64,000 bases of DNA. Source: Salvator merianae (taxonomy: Eukaryota > Chordata > Lepidosauria > Squamata > Teiidae). The stretch is taken from positions 6,229,461 to 6,293,460 of the forward strand of contig QVOM02000057.1 in NCBI GenBank assembly GCA_003586115.2. The letters are read 5' to 3'. Below are positions 11,133 to 23,115 of the stretch, piece after piece; position 1 is the stretch's first letter; the number at the start of each line of letters is the position of its first letter. Made by a program: the position numbers and the translations under genes. The notes below the pieces were generated by a model. That model was not told the DNA's origin and ran no database searches. It saw only the letters and a list, made by a program, of their open reading frames with translations.

Positions 11133-11824
11133 AAAGAAGCATAGATAGCTGCAATCTTTGCAATAATAGTACATAAACAATAGAAATATAGGGAACTATC
11201 GCGTAATAGGTCTTCGAATGCTGCCCAAAGAACCTTTGATTTAAAGAATACGTCCATCCTTATAATAGATTATTATGAAAATTGGGACCATTTGTGCATT
11301 TCACTGCATTTCTTCCAGGTTTTTTTTTGCAGTTTTTGCTGGGATTTTTGCTCTTAAATCTCGTTGCTTTTGTACTCTTTCTGATCAGAGGACAGGGACT
11401 CTTTTGAGCAAGAGGTTAAACCACCAGTTTAAACAATGTCCTCTTCTTAAAATCCTTCTCTGTATACAGCATGTATCAAGGAACAGATCTCCGCTGCTTG
11501 CTCCCGTGGCCATTATCGGTGGCTGTCCGTCCGTGTGCCAAAGACGCAGGAGCAGTTAGGGGGCAGCATTGGAGATCTTCCTTTTGGGTGCACTGAACTG
11601 GATGATTCTGCTTCACATCAAAGTTTGGCTGTGTGCAATCAAAGGCAAGATGCCTTTCCCCTTCTTATTCACCCTTCCACTCCGCCTCACACAAGGTGAT
11701 CCTGCCTGCTTTCTAGTTTAAACCCAAATTTAGAGGAGTTGCTGCTGACAGAGAACCAAGGAAGGCACAGCGATGTCCAACATAATACAATAAGTCTAGA
11801 CACGTCTAAAATATTCAGGCCTTA
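11133..11824. other. Unique non-coding sequence
   Basis: Nothing coding or repetitive is recognised. Confidence 0.4.
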
Positions 11825-12150
11825 TTGTGGTTTCTCCTCTCTCAGAGGGGCAAGGGCACAGGGATGTGCAGCAGGGCCTTTCCTGTGGTGGCCCCCAGAT
11901 TCTGGAACAGCTTTCCTCTGGGACGTTCAGCAGGCATCTACGATATATGGTTTCTGGTTAAAACATCCCTCTTCATCCAGGCCTTTGAGATTTAGCTTCC
12001 TCTAGGCATTGTCCTTTCAGGGAGGGAGGGAGGATTATATTTTAAATATGTTTTGATACTTTATATATTTTATCTTTTTTATTATTGTGGCCCAGCCTGG
12101 GGCCTTTTGGAGAAGGGCAGGATATAAATTCTTAAATGAATAAAACAAAT
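11825..12150 (+). mobile_element. L2/CR1-like LINE 3' tail
   Basis: GGGCCTTTCCTGTGGTGGCC, CCCAGATTCTGGAACAGC and CATCCCTCTTCATCCAGGCC encode the usual last residues of these LINEs (AFSVVAPRLWN-type). The untranslated tail has GCCTTTTGGAGAAGGGCAGG and ATATAAATTCTTAAATGAAT. It is the 3' end only. Confidence 0.65.
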
Positions 12151-13670
12151 AATGAGCAATCTGTGTCTTGAGGTAGCTTGGCCCTTATCCTGATAGCCTC
12201 AGGATCGTAGAGCGGACCTTTTATGTCTGCATGACATGGTGGCCACTTCTAGCTATGTGCCGCCTGCATAACCTTTGTATGACTTGGGTCAGAGTGCCCA
12301 CCCCACCCCATGCCAAGAACTCAGAGTGAGTCTGTGCAGGGCCGTTAGCGTATCGCAGGGAAACCCAGTATATGCAGAAGTAACAAAATCATTTAAGTCC
12401 CCCTTAAGAGGCTTCCTGTTATATTCCCCACCTCAGAAATGAAAGCAGGAAAAGGAAGTTATTCCACTTGGGTTGTATGTGGCTTGGGTACCTGGAAGAA
12501 GGCACAGCTGGCATTGCTTTAAAAACAGGGGGGGGGGGGAATTCTTAGCAGGTTCCCTTGTTCCTTCCGGAAGCTATCTCAGGTGGTTGAGTGTTTACCA
12601 CTTCAGAAGCAAAAAAGATGCAATAAGCCTGAAATCAGGCCACGGTTTCTGTGCCCAGGACTCAGGGAATTTCATGGGCACCCAGAGGTCCAGATGGTTA
12701 TAAGGGGAACAGCGTTCTTAAATGAAAAACCGTTAAACAAACCAGTCTAAAATGGTTGGACACGTGCCTGTGAGCTCCCGGCAGAACTTAAAAGAATATT
12801 GATGAGAGCAGAGGCTATGGAGGGACTCTGAGAGTCTGTAATTAAATCTGTGCAAGGGAGAAGTTCAAACGCTCCGCTCGTGACGCGATCCAAGCGTTGG
12901 GAGGGCAGAAAATATGTGAACAAGAGGACGGGAGAGGAGAGACAATGGCCTCCTTGGAGGCCCCACGGCAGCTTCCGGCCACATGGTGCTGGCAAGCGAC
13001 GGCAGAGACGAGCTGGCTTTCTAAAGGGCACCAGGTTGGGGAAGCTGGCCCTAAGAATGTAAATCTTCTGGACCGCAATTCCTGTCAGTCCCAGGAAGTT
13101 ATGGTCCAAAAACACCCTGAGGGCACCGGGTTGAAGAACCCTGTCTTTTCATGAGATGTATTTGTCTGTCTTGTCTGCAGTTTTATCCTGCCCTGTACCA
13201 AAAGGTTTCAGGGCGCGTTGCAGCAATAAAAATGCAATATATTCCAGGTAGGGGACTTGAAGGAGAAGGAAACTCCAACACTCATCCACGATACAGGGGT
13301 ATGTCCGATGGGGAGGAAAGGTTAAAGGACACTTTCTCCGCTCTGTTGCTTTCCAAGGCTCGGGCAGCAAAGGACACCGGGGGGGGGAGGATAGATAGGG
13401 GGCATTTTTGCCCCTTTTCTCCTCTCCTTCAGCCCTCTGTTCCTCCAAGAGAGCTGAGCCAATTTCATTTATTCCTGGCACATATTTATCTACGGGCCTA
13501 GCTGTATTTGAATCTTAATCCAGCGTTAGCCCACTTTCACGTCAGCAAAGGGACACTTTCTTTCCACACCGTCCAACCCCACGGTGGGGTTTCTAGGGTG
13601 GATAATGTGGAAGGAAGTGCTTGTCACCAGATGCCTGAATGGCTCCTGGCGGCCTGCAGAATTCCCTTCC
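12151..13670. other. Non-coding sequence
   Basis: It contains a G homopolymer near 12530 and another near 13380. Overlapping open frames occur on both strands between 12850 and 13500 with no recognisable protein. Confidence 0.4.
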
Positions 13671-13835
13671 CTGCCATTCCCTCCTCCCAACAACCCTGCC
13701 AGGTAGGCCAGGCGGAGAGACAGGGCCCGGCCCTAGGCCACCCAGGGGGCTTCTGTGGCTGAGGCAGGCAGGATTCAGGCCCTGGAGCCCACCGCTCACG
13801 GCCCTGTGCCCAAGCACTGCGACATTTTGCCATTT
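13671..13835 (-). repeat. MIR-like SINE fragment, reversed
   Basis: CAACAACCCTGCCAGGTAGG, CTAGGCCACCCAGGGGGCTT and GTGGCTGAGGCAGGCAGGAT follow the reversed MIR-like layout of amniotes. It has diverged strongly. Confidence 0.5.
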
Positions 13836-15751
13836 TTTTTACGCCAGGGAGCGAAATATCGTCCCCCGTGCAGAGGCCCTCGTCTGCTGGGCTCCGGGGC
13901 CTGATCCAGCTGGGAAGTTCTTTAGATGGCTGACGAGGCAGGAAGCAGCCTCCACGAAGAGAGGAAGGCTGCCACTGTGGCATCCTGGGCAAACCAGGGA
14001 ATGGAGATCCCTTAATGCCTCCCCTGCGCCCTTCCTTCTACAACCTGGCCGGCAGCTGGGAGAGGCAAGATGGCGGACGAACCCAGCCTTGTCTCTGGAG
14101 CACCCTTCCGATTTAAAGCCCCCATGAGGTCAAACCCACCTTCCACGCCTCCCCACAGGCACAGAAGCCAGTTTGCAGCGCTCCCTGGCCCTGCCTAGTG
14201 CCCCTGCCTGCTCCCTTCCCCAGGAAGAGAAAGCAGGAACAAGCCACAACTGACAAGCCCTGATCCAGCTGGACAATTTTCCACCTGGGTGCCGAACGGC
14301 TTTGAGTCGACCGTCCTGCCCTCCCTCCCTCCCTCCCTGTCACAAGCGGGAAAGGACCCTCCTGGGACTGGCATGACAGTCTGCCAGGCCCCCTTCACCC
14401 GCAGGTGGCAGAAGGAGCCACGTCCGTCTCCCGGAGCCTGGGAAGGTGATTAGAGATGACAGTGTCAGAAGCCACAGAGGCGGAGGGGAGAACGGGTCTG
14501 TAGGGCAGGCACCCAGTCGCTGCACGTAAGCTAACGTGCCTCGCCTTGGGGCGGCCGTGCTACCTGTCAGGTCACCCGGGCAAACAAGTGGCAAACCGTG
14601 GCACTGGGCCGGCTGCAGGATTTTGCGGCTGGAACGAGGCCTGTCTCTCGTCAGCTCCTTTCCTTCTGCGCCCCATTGGCAGGAGGCAGAACGTGGGATA
14701 TTGCAATATGGCACAGGACTCTTTCAGAAGCTGCGTGCCGACGCAGGGCGTCGACGGAACGGAGGAAAGCAAGAAAACGGAGCCAGACGTGCCTGAAAGC
14801 AACATATGCCTTTCCAGATTATCAGGCGTGATTTTGCTGGGCGTGATGGAACGCAGACCTCTTCAAGGTCGGGAGTCTGCGGGTGTGCGCATGAGCTGGC
14901 CTCTGTGAACCAGGGCGGAGATGGGGTGGTTCTTTCCACACCTGGTGCAGTAAGCTCCCGACACAGAGCTGGGCCTCCTCTCCAAAGCTGTAATCGGTTT
15001 AACGGGTGGATTAGTTAGTTGAAAGCTTTAGTTGATTAATTGGCGAAGCCTGGTTTAGTGAAGTTAAAAGCTCGTTTATTACAGGATAAACAGAAAGGAA
15101 ATCGGAATGAATTCCCTTCTATAGGAGTGACTGATGCCCCTTGGAGCTTGCAGGGTAGGGCGGAGCCCAAGGCAGCTAAAAGGAAGCACTTAAAGGTTCT
15201 GAACAGGTAGAGCTAGGGGTAGCTGAGGTATTATATGGCTGCTACATGAAGCTTTCATGACATGAAGCATGTATTGTCATTTTTGGTCTGTGACCATAAT
15301 AAAGACTTCACATCACATGAGGACTGACTTCACTAGGCATAGAAGATTGTAGGCATTTAATCAGCCCTGAACTGGAAAATGCATGAAGGAGAAAGGGAGG
15401 AGGAGCCATGTTTTGTGTTAACTGGGAAGATGGCACTTCACCATTATGGGGCAGGCCCTCTTGCCTATTAGCCCCAACCACTATGGCTGTGTTTGAGCAG
15501 CATCCTTGATCAGATACCCTCAAGTTGCTAAGGTAGCCAAAGCGGAGATGATATCCCCTGGCATCTCTTTTTCTGACCCCAGAGACAGCTTTGGGCATAA
15601 GAAAGTATCCTGCCTAATTCCAGAAGCCCCCTACAAGCAATCTGTTCAGTTCTCTGGTACAAGTGATGAAGAGGTAAAGGAATGGCTGAAAGGACACAGG
15701 AGGCTGGCTCCTCCTACTTTTAGTCCCTGGCCACGCCCACCAGAAGCTTTG
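13836..15751. other. GC-rich non-coding region
   Basis: The left part to about 14900 is GC-rich with many overlapping open frames, none recognisable. A short (CCCT)n run sits at 14320-14340. Near 15275-15305 TTTTGGTCTGTGACCATAAT runs into AATAAAG, a possible polyadenylation signal of an old retroelement, not attributable to a gene here. Confidence 0.4.
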
Positions 15752-16128
15752 GCCCTACTCGCAGTCAGGTTCAGCCCACCACACAGGTTACCCATAATGT
15801 TGAGCCTGCCACATATGTTACACATAAGATTCAGCCTCCCACATAGGTTACACATAAGATTCAGCCTGCCACATTGGTTACTCATAGGTTTCCGCCTACT
15901 GCATAGGTTACCCATAAGGTTCAGCCTGCCACATAGGTTACCCATAATGCTGAGCCTGCCACATATGTTACACATTAGGTTCAGCCAGCCACATAGGTTA
16001 AACGTAAGATTCAGCCTGCCACACTGGTTACTCATAAGTTTCAGCCTACTGCATAGTTTACACATAAGGTTGAGCCTGTCACATATGTTACACATTAGGT
16101 TCAGCCAGCCACATAGGTTACACGTAAA
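15752..16128 (+). repeat. 30-bp minisatellite with higher-order structure
   Basis: About 12-13 units read CACATAGGTTACACATAAGA plus TTCAGCCTGC. Variant units recur in order: GAGCCTGCCACATATGTTAC occurs at 15802 and 15952 (150 bp, five units) and a near copy at 16072 (120 bp, four units). The array therefore grew by block duplication, with one unit lost in the later block. Because 30 is divisible by three, frames stay open on both strands (249 and 177 codons), including a Cys-rich NLCGRLNLM-type repeat in reverse. I read these as by-products, not genes. Confidence 0.9.
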
Positions 16129-16194
16129 GCAACAAACACCCTTTTCTTGTTGCCTGTTCTTTTTTCCAAGCTTTCCCATCTTAAGAGCTGCCAG

Positions 16195-16335
16195 CTGGCC
16201 TCTCTTGAACTTTGTCTACCTCCCTATTAAAGCCAGTGGCCTCTCACCCTTTTGAGGAAGGGAGTTCCATAGGTTAACAGTGTGCTGCGTGAAGATGGCC
16301 GCCCTCTCCCCTGCCCTGAATTTTCTTGCATCACG
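16195..16335 (-). repeat. GATCAGG-family distal segment, probable
   Basis: AAAGCCAGTGGCC, GGGAGTTCCATAGGTTAACA and GTGTGCTGCGTGAAGATGGC match the outer part of longer versions of this lizard repeat ('ttccatagtttaactatgcgctgcgtgaagaa'), as I remember it. The GATCAGG core is missing here. Confidence 0.45.
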
Positions 16336-18140
16336 TTACTCCCCAAGCTCCCGTATCATCAGCGCATTTGCAATTAAATCAATCGACAAACACCTTCCCC
16401 GGCAAGCAATTTGTCTACCGCCTGGTACTTCCATAGGTGGTCAATCGAATACAGAGCCTGCCCTTTCCTCGTGGGAGAAGCCTTAGCAGAAAGGAAACCA
16501 GGATGCGACGCACTATCCCCCGGGTCGAGAGCTGCACCTGAGTGCATACCTTTTGTTGTGTTTTTTTAGAAAGAAAGAAAGAAACTTCCGTGCAGAATAG
16601 TAAACCTGATCAGGCCCCGTTGCTTCTTCTGCACCCACCCGGCTGAACAAAGAGAGGTGCAGCTGGTGGGCGGGGCTAGAGACAAAAGTGGGAGGAGCCA
16701 GTACTGACTCCCCAGTACAACAGCTGGCAGGGTAGCACACAGCTTCAGAATTGCCCTTCTCCAACCCCAGTGGCCCTAGGAAGGTGCCAGCTCTATACAC
16801 CTTGCCTGGCTTTATTGTCTCCCAGCGACGGGCATCCCTGTTGCACCTTCAGCTAACTGGTGCATTAATACTGGGCCTTAAGGCCCTGCTCCTGTCACCT
16901 CCCTGCGGGCTGCTCTTCGGAGCCTGATCCACCAGCCCTGCAAAGGCAAAACTCCCCCCTCAGCCCAGGCTGCCAGAAAGTAGCAACCTCCCAGAACCCA
17001 CGCCGCCAGCCCTTCAACCAGATGCCAGGCGGGCGGCTTTGCAGGACTCGAACCCTGGCCAGCGGAGTCTTTAACAATGCACACAAGCGCACTTTTGGCC
17101 TTTTGCAGATCTGGGTGCCAGGGGCGAGGGTACCGCTCCCCACTGCGGCCACCAGCTTTTGCAAACTGTAAGAGGCGGAGGCCGGCGGCTTCCACCCCTC
17201 TCCATCTCTTGGCACGGTCGTCAAAGAGGCAAAACTGCTCTGGGCAGGAAGAAACGCTCAGACGAAGCAGGATGAGACTCTAGTTTCATTCCCAAACTGG
17301 ATGCAGAAAGCCCCAGGACAGCCTAGTGGTTTGCATTTCTGTCCTGCCCGTGGAGCAAGAGGATAAAACCACACGCACCCCCCCATATGCACCCCCACAG
17401 CCTCCACACCCTCCCACCCACACAAAAACAAGAGCCTCAATTTCATTTTTCTCTCCAAAAAAACAACATAAGGACCACAGAGGCAATTCTAGCTTTCCTA
17501 ATGGAAATACTTTATCTGTCTCCCTCCTTCCTTCATTGCCTTCGGGGGTTTCACATGATGGTGGAAGCGGAGTAGAGGGTACCTTCATTTCCCCCCCTTC
17601 TCATCAAACCCAGACATAAATACTACCAGTCTTATTTTCCCCCAGTCCTGGGCAACGATTTATTAAATCTTGGTAGGCTTTGGTAGGCAGAATGGTGAAC
17701 TGCTTTTCCTCCTCTTGCCAGAGGGTTTAATTTGTTAGAAATAAAGCCCCCGGGTTGAAGATCATATCTACTTAGGATTCCCCATCTTTCTATATTTTGC
17801 ATGTCTGTTAAGTGCTGTGCCTCCATTATTTTGCGGTCAGGCGAAAGAAATGAAGGGAACTCTGCATGTTCATAAGCCCACAACAAGTAGAATCTGTAGT
17901 CGACAAAAATCACTTAAAGCTTTAACCGATTGATCAGAATGTCTGTGTGGGGGTTTAATTTTGAATGGAGAAGTTCTAAATTAAGAGCAATCCAAACTAT
18001 TCCAGAGACCGTTTTAGCATTTGCAATAGAAAAGGAAAAAAATATATTTTACTGTACCTTTCCTAGTCTGGGGATCTGTTTTTTCTTTAAGTTTCATCCC
18101 ATAGTCAAAATCCCCAGAAGAGACTTGCATTTAGGGGGCT
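16336..18140. other. Non-coding sequence
   Basis: A short (GAAA)n run lies near 16568-16583. A GC-rich patch at 16880-17250 has overlapping frames without known similarity, and a C/A-rich patch lies near 17370-17430. From 17600 the sequence is AT-rich and unique. Confidence 0.4.
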
Positions 18141-18153
18141 GTAAAGACTTCTT

Positions 18154-18169
18154 AATTGATTAATCAATT
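18154..18169. promoter_or_regulatory. Perfect 16-bp AT palindrome
   Basis: AATTGATTAATCAATT is its own reverse complement. It contains two TGATTAAT-type homeodomain cores facing each other and lies in AT-rich unique DNA. A binding role is inference. Confidence 0.3.
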
Positions 18170-18199
18170 GAGAAACAAATAATGAATTAACTCCTTATG

Positions 18200-18276
18200 T
18201 TAGCAATCCTGTATCGGCTTAGCTGAGAGCGAGCCTAATTGAAATAAATGGGGTTTACTTCTGAGTAGACGCATAG
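18200..18276. repeat. Palindromic TTACTTCTGAGTAGAC-type MITE fragment
   Basis: TTAGCAATCCTGTATCGGC and GGGGTTTACTTCTGAGTAGA with AATTGAAATAAATGGGG between them match a very common squamate small repeat ('agcaatcctatgcac ... cattgaactcaatgggacttacttctgagtagac'). It is one diverged copy. Confidence 0.6.
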
Positions 18277-18463
18277 CGAATTTCTCGGTTTGCTTCAAGG
18301 CAATCGATAGCGTCAAACACTGCTACGGATGTGAAAAGGGTCCCAAGGCTGAAGCGAGTTACAGCCCCACCCATTCCACAAGCACGCATGCGCTTGTACT
18401 TTTTCAAGTCCCTTGAAAGTGCCTTCAAGATGGCTCCTGATGATGACACCTGATGAAACACCC

Positions 18464-18628
18464 CTGATGCCAACATGGCTGAAGGCAACCGGAAGCCCCT
18501 CCCCCTGCTGAAAGCCGGTTCGTGAGTTGCCTATGAAGTCCAGGCGAGTTCGAAGGAAGTTCGCAAACCGGCTTTCAATGGTGGTGGTGGGGGCTTCTGG
18601 TCATAGTCAGCCATGTTGGCCACCCATG
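18464..18628. mobile_element. Foldback MITE, family B, copy 1
   Basis: The left arm (CCAACATGGCTGAAGGCAAC, GAAGCCCCTCCCCCTGCTGA, AAGCCGGTTCG) is the approximate reverse complement of the right arm (CGCAAACCGGCTTTCAATGG, GGGGGCTTCTGG, CAGCCATGTTGG). Arms are about 50-55 bp around a 50-bp centre. A related copy lies at 42630-42755. Confidence 0.7.
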
Positions 18629-21140
18629 TGAAACACCCAAAAATAAAGGAAGAAGTTCTCTACTCCTGGCATTTCCCTTGGTCATATGTTTGGCCCTTGA
18701 GCTGCTGGAAGGAATCTAAAGGCAAAAAGAGTTAATTTCCTGAGACCTGTGAAAAAGAAGGGGTTTGTGTCTGTTTGGGGGAATACACTGCAGCCCAGCC
18801 AGTGCTGAAGGACAGAAAGAGGCATTTACAAGCACTTTTAAACATGGAGGGTTTTTTTTTACATGTTGTATATTCACAGGAGTTTTAGTCCACACCCAAA
18901 CATTTGAAAAGTCTGGGAGAAGCTGCTTCCTGTGTTAGAAAATCAGAGCATTTAAAGGGGTGTAGTTGTTAATTTCATTATTATTTTTTTAAAAAAGCAT
19001 CCATCCATTTCCTTAGGGTTATGTACTGCAGCCTTTAAAAAATTGTATCCCCTCTTCTGGGAAAACACCTCCACTGATATGGAATTCTGCATGCGCACAG
19101 GCAGGTAATAGATGAGACAGAGTGTAGACTAAGCAAAGAGCCACATCTTGGGGGTCAACCATGAATGTCTGGATTTTTTTAAATTAAAGGACAAGGTATG
19201 AGAAGCTTTGCATGCCGTTATGGAAGTAGAGTTGCATAATCTGTGTTCGTTTGGGAAAGACTGATACCAAAGAACTTTCTAGAGCGTTGTACTCCGTGGT
19301 TTCTTTTCATACTCATTCCCTGAGCAAAATCAGAGCCCTTCCTCTAAGGACCATACGTGGTGTCAAATAGGAAACAAACGCCTTCTATATCCAACTAAAG
19401 ACTGCAGAGTTAATCCCAGCATATAATAGCCATACAGGGGCACAGCTTGGGTTGAAAAGGACCCCGGAAAGACATGAAACCATCAAAGCCTGAGACCAGA
19501 ATGCAATAATAAAGCAGCACAAAACTCAGCAAACAGCTAAAGGGGTTCTGTTTGCTTCCTGGGCCCCTTGCAAAAAAAGCAGAGCTAGCTTTGTGTTAGC
19601 TGAGCCAACATCCAGTTGAAAACCCAGTAGCAAAACTCAGAGGCAGGGATAAGGGGTGGAGGAAAAGCCACAAACCTTCATTTTAGAAGTGTGTAAGAAA
19701 AAGCTCTTAAAAATTCACCCACCAGTGCGGAAACAGAGCATTAGCTCAGCTTGCCAAAATCAAAACCAAACGAAACAGGAGCAGCCAAACTACACACAAG
19801 GAAATCTACACCGGCTCGGTATTTTCCCTTCCCCAAACATCATCCGTTAGAAAAAGCTGAAATTGAGAGGAAAGCCTGTCTAGATTCAGATAAAATACTG
19901 GGAGAATATCATCCCCGTTCCCTGAAAGTCCAGGAGTTGTAAATCTGATATCCGTAGACTCAGATCATCTTATAGAACCTATACATCCAAAGCACTCATC
20001 ACAGTTTCATAGTCTTGCAATAGGGACATAAATGTTAGTTTTCCCAAGCATCCTTCTTGGTCCAGGATAGAGGTTTGCCATTAGCTCTTCTGAGATATCC
20101 CACCTTGTTTACTTAAAATTAATGCTGTGCTTCATGGGAAGAATAATGTATAGGGGGTGGATATGAGGTGGTATGGCTTCACAATATGAGATTAAAAGCT
20201 TTGCTAATATAATCATCTCTTTTTTACCCTTCTCTGTCACCTGCCGCCTAAGCTCCTTGCAAACATCCATTAATTAAAGCTCCTCTGTTATGCCTTTCAC
20301 TGACACCCAAAAAAAGAAAGGGAAATCACAAAATCTTGGAGAGTCTACGAGTAAAGGAGTAAGAAAAGCTACAGATGGAGTTCCCTTCCATCTCTGTCTA
20401 GCAGGATCCAGGAATAAATTGTTGCCCATGTACAAACAGTTGGTTATCCACCAGCTTGGAGCTGAGGAAACGCAATTTTGCGAATGGATGCTAGAAATCC
20501 CTTTTTTTTTTTTTGTAGGGGGGAGGAGGAAAGGTCACAGGCCTCAACAGTGATGCTGGCAAAATTGTTGCCCAAAGCTGGTTTAAAACTCAGAAGCGTT
20601 AAGAGCAGCCCTCTCCACAGCTGGGACTTGGACTCAAAATATCAGAGTCCTTTTGCTGGGATACAGATTGGAGTGCAAAGCAGTTTCACAATAGCAAACT
20701 GCAATCCGTTTACATCTGGCTGATCGTCATGGCATTGGCCATCTAGGGAGGCAACTGGGCCCTATTGATATGGGTCTTATCGTTTTGGGGAGGCAAAACA
20801 AGACATGAGTGTGTCAGAGGGGTGTGTGTGCGTGCCTGTGTGTGTGAGACAGCTTGATTCGGGCAAACCATTGCCCTGCAAAGCTCTCCAGAGCTGTCAG
20901 CTGTTGCTATTTTGGGGGAGAAATTTTAATATTTTGCCGCCATTTGCAAAGTGAGGGTGCATGCGTGTGAATGGCAGCAAAGTATTAAGGGTGTCTTCTT
21001 CCTTGTGTCTTGTTCAGAGAAGCTTTGGGGTGCCTCTGTGTCAAAGGGATGGAGAGGGTGGTGAGTTCCTCAGCTATGCGTGAGATGACAGGGTACGAAA
21101 ACACAAGACAGGATACACATGCAGAGCAAAAAGGCGAGAA
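18629..21140. other. Unique AT-rich non-coding region
   Basis: This is the longest stretch without an evident repeat. It is AT-rich with short open frames only. A T run at 20502-20515 and a GT-rich patch at 20819-20850 are simple sequence. No exon is recognised. Confidence 0.45.
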
Positions 21141-21146
21141 GGAACA

Positions 21147-21166
21147 TACACACACACACACACACC
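21147..21166. repeat. (AC)n microsatellite
   Basis: About nine uninterrupted AC dinucleotides. Confidence 0.85.
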
Positions 21167-21586
21167 CCTACCTAAACCACTTTCTCCCTGGTGTAAGTAT
21201 GCCCCCGTCTCTTTCTTCCGTGCGGGTTTGTTTCCCCATCTTAAAAAGTCAGCCTTCCACACTTGCAAGGAATTCATGCTTCCCACCCCAGGGCCAATGC
21301 ATATGTTTTCTCCATCACCATCCCCAAGCAAACCTGGGTGGAATGCCAAAATCACAAAACAGACGTGCAAACACACTTTAAGAAGTAAGCTGAACTTGAG
21401 GTGGGGGTTCACCATTCTTTTTATTCCATTGGTTTTTTGTTTTGTTTTTTAAAAAAAAAAGAGGCAGGATTCTGGGGTTTTCTTGAGAAGGGAGAGAGGG
21501 AGAAGAGAAGAATTATCCTCTCCCTCGAACTTAGAAGCTTTATGAATTTGTCAAACCAGACAGCAATTTCATAAAAATAAAAATAA

Positions 21587-21616
21587 TAGATCTAGATCTA
21601 GATCTAGATCTAGATA
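21587..21616. repeat. (TAGATC)5 hexanucleotide array
   Basis: Five consecutive TAGATC units (the last is TAGATA) form overlapping AGATCT palindromes, in an AT-rich context. Confidence 0.9.
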
Positions 21617-22057
21617 TACAAGAAGTCGTACACTCTCGTCAGAAAGAAAGCATGCAGTTTGATCAAAATCTGTCACAGATATACCAGTGAATGCCCATTT
21701 CTCCCCTGTTTGGACTGCAGGACACAATGTTGGGTATTTGTTTGGGTTTCTTCATCCATCAACACCAAACAGCATAAAAATCAGGAGCCTTCAAAGCCCT
21801 GGTTCCCTCTCGTTGGGTTGGCTAAATCTGTGCTTCCCAGGGAACCCTGAATTTTCAAAATACAACATTTTGCAAAAGGAAGAGAGTAAAGGAGTGGCAT
21901 TGCCTTACCTGCTCAAAGGGCTCTGCCGTATGGACGGGGGGTGGGTGGGTGGTCAGGGGAGCCCGCTGCCTCTTGCAAAGTTTATGGTGCCAACCAGCTG
22001 CTTATTCCAGTAGCAAAACCAAAATAACCGTCGGAGAAGGGAGTGAAAGATGACATG

Positions 22058-22084
22058 GTGTGTGTGTGTGTGTGTGTGTGTGTG
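22058..22084. repeat. (GT)n microsatellite
   Basis: About 13 uninterrupted TG dinucleotides, followed by a G-rich patch. Confidence 0.9.
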
Positions 22085-22228
22085 GAGGGGGGGTGGAAGA
22101 CGGGAACAGTGGGGCGCGCCGTTGAAGGGGAGGGGAGGCTGTGGAAAAGGAAGAAAAATGAAAGCGATCAGGCCGGGGGTATTGTTCCGGTAAGGGGCAG
22201 AAGGTAGTGAGATTTCGAGATCTCCGTC

Positions 22229-22326
22229 GGTGTGTGTGTATGCCTGTGCTTGTGTGTGCTTGTGTTTGTGCCTCGGTCTGTCTCTGTGCATGTGTGCGTG
22301 TGTGTGTGCGTGTGTGCGCGCGCATG
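22229..22326. repeat. Degenerate GT-rich tract
   Basis: TGTG blocks are broken by CTTGTG, CCTGTG and GCGTGT interruptions and end in a CGCGCG dinucleotide run. Alternating purine-pyrimidine sequence of this kind can adopt Z-DNA. Confidence 0.8.
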
Positions 22327-22402
22327 CCACACTCCAGAAAGGGAGGATGCTGTGACACACACACGCCAGATGACATCAAGAGCGCTGTTGGTTTGTACTA
22401 AC

Positions 22403-22422
22403 CGCTGCTGCTGCTGCTGCTG
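22403..22422. repeat. (CTG)6 trinucleotide repeat
   Basis: Six CTG triplets outside any recognisable exon. Confidence 0.85.
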
Positions 22423-22904
22423 TCGATGAGGGCATTTGGTCCAAGGCTGAGGGAAGGAACAGCGATGCCTTTAGCATCCTTGCAGGCTCCCCTTGGTCTG
22501 CATCCTCCGGTCAGCACGCGGGCACACACCTACGGTGACAGCAGGGTGGCCGAAAGGGCAGAGGTGTGGTGGGGAAAGCCTTTTGCACGGGGAATCTGCC
22601 GCAATGCACAGGGAGCGCAGTTCGGCCGAGGAAGCCCGGCCGGAAGAGGGCCTAAACTCTCCGCCTGGCATCGCGGACTCTCGCTTGCCCCTTCCCGAGG
22701 GTTCCGTGGGCCGGATCCTTCATCTGGGCAGACAAAGGCTGTGCCTTTGTCCGGACTGGAAGGGAGCGGAATGAGTATCTGAGCGCACCTGAATCAGGAT
22801 GATGCAACTTAAGTGACTTGCAAGCCACTCTTTGGGTTGTAAAATCCCAAGACTCCCTGGGATGATGGAAGCCGTAGGGCAGCAACTGTTGGGGGACACC
22901 AGGG
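22423..22904. other. GC-rich non-coding sequence
   Basis: CpG-containing DNA with overlapping frames on both strands; no protein recognised. GGGATGATGGAAGCCGTAGG at about 22858 may be another diverged GGGAGTTGTAG-type motif. Confidence 0.4.
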
Positions 22905-23115
22905 GCCCGTCTGCACCTAAGCTTTAATCCGGATTCGGTCAAGATTGAAAGAACGCATCAGCCAAGTGACTTGTCATTTTTTCCCCCTTCATTATCTGAG
23001 GTGAATTTTCTGAATTAGGTAAAGCCAAAAGAAAGCTGCTCGTTGTGTCGCTGATGGGTTCTTTCGCTCCGGAAGTGGACTGAAGCTGGATTAAAACTTA
23101 GGTGTGGATGGTTCT
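22905..23115. mobile_element. Foldback MITE, family A, copy 1
   Basis: The left end CTGCACCTAAGCTTTAATCC and right end GGATTAAAACTTAGGTGTGG are inverted. Inner arms ATCAGCCAAGTGACTTGTCA and GAAGTGGACTGAAGCTGGAT match the other family A copies. It is non-coding and diverged. Confidence 0.7.

Noticed and set aside
15752..16128. CRISPR array
   Set aside because: Units of 30 bp are contiguous variants without unique spacers, and the genome is vertebrate. The same holds for the 32-bp and 41-bp arrays.
15506..16255. 249-codon forward frame and 177-codon reverse Cys-rich frame as genes
   Set aside because: Both follow from a 30-bp tandem array whose period is a multiple of three.
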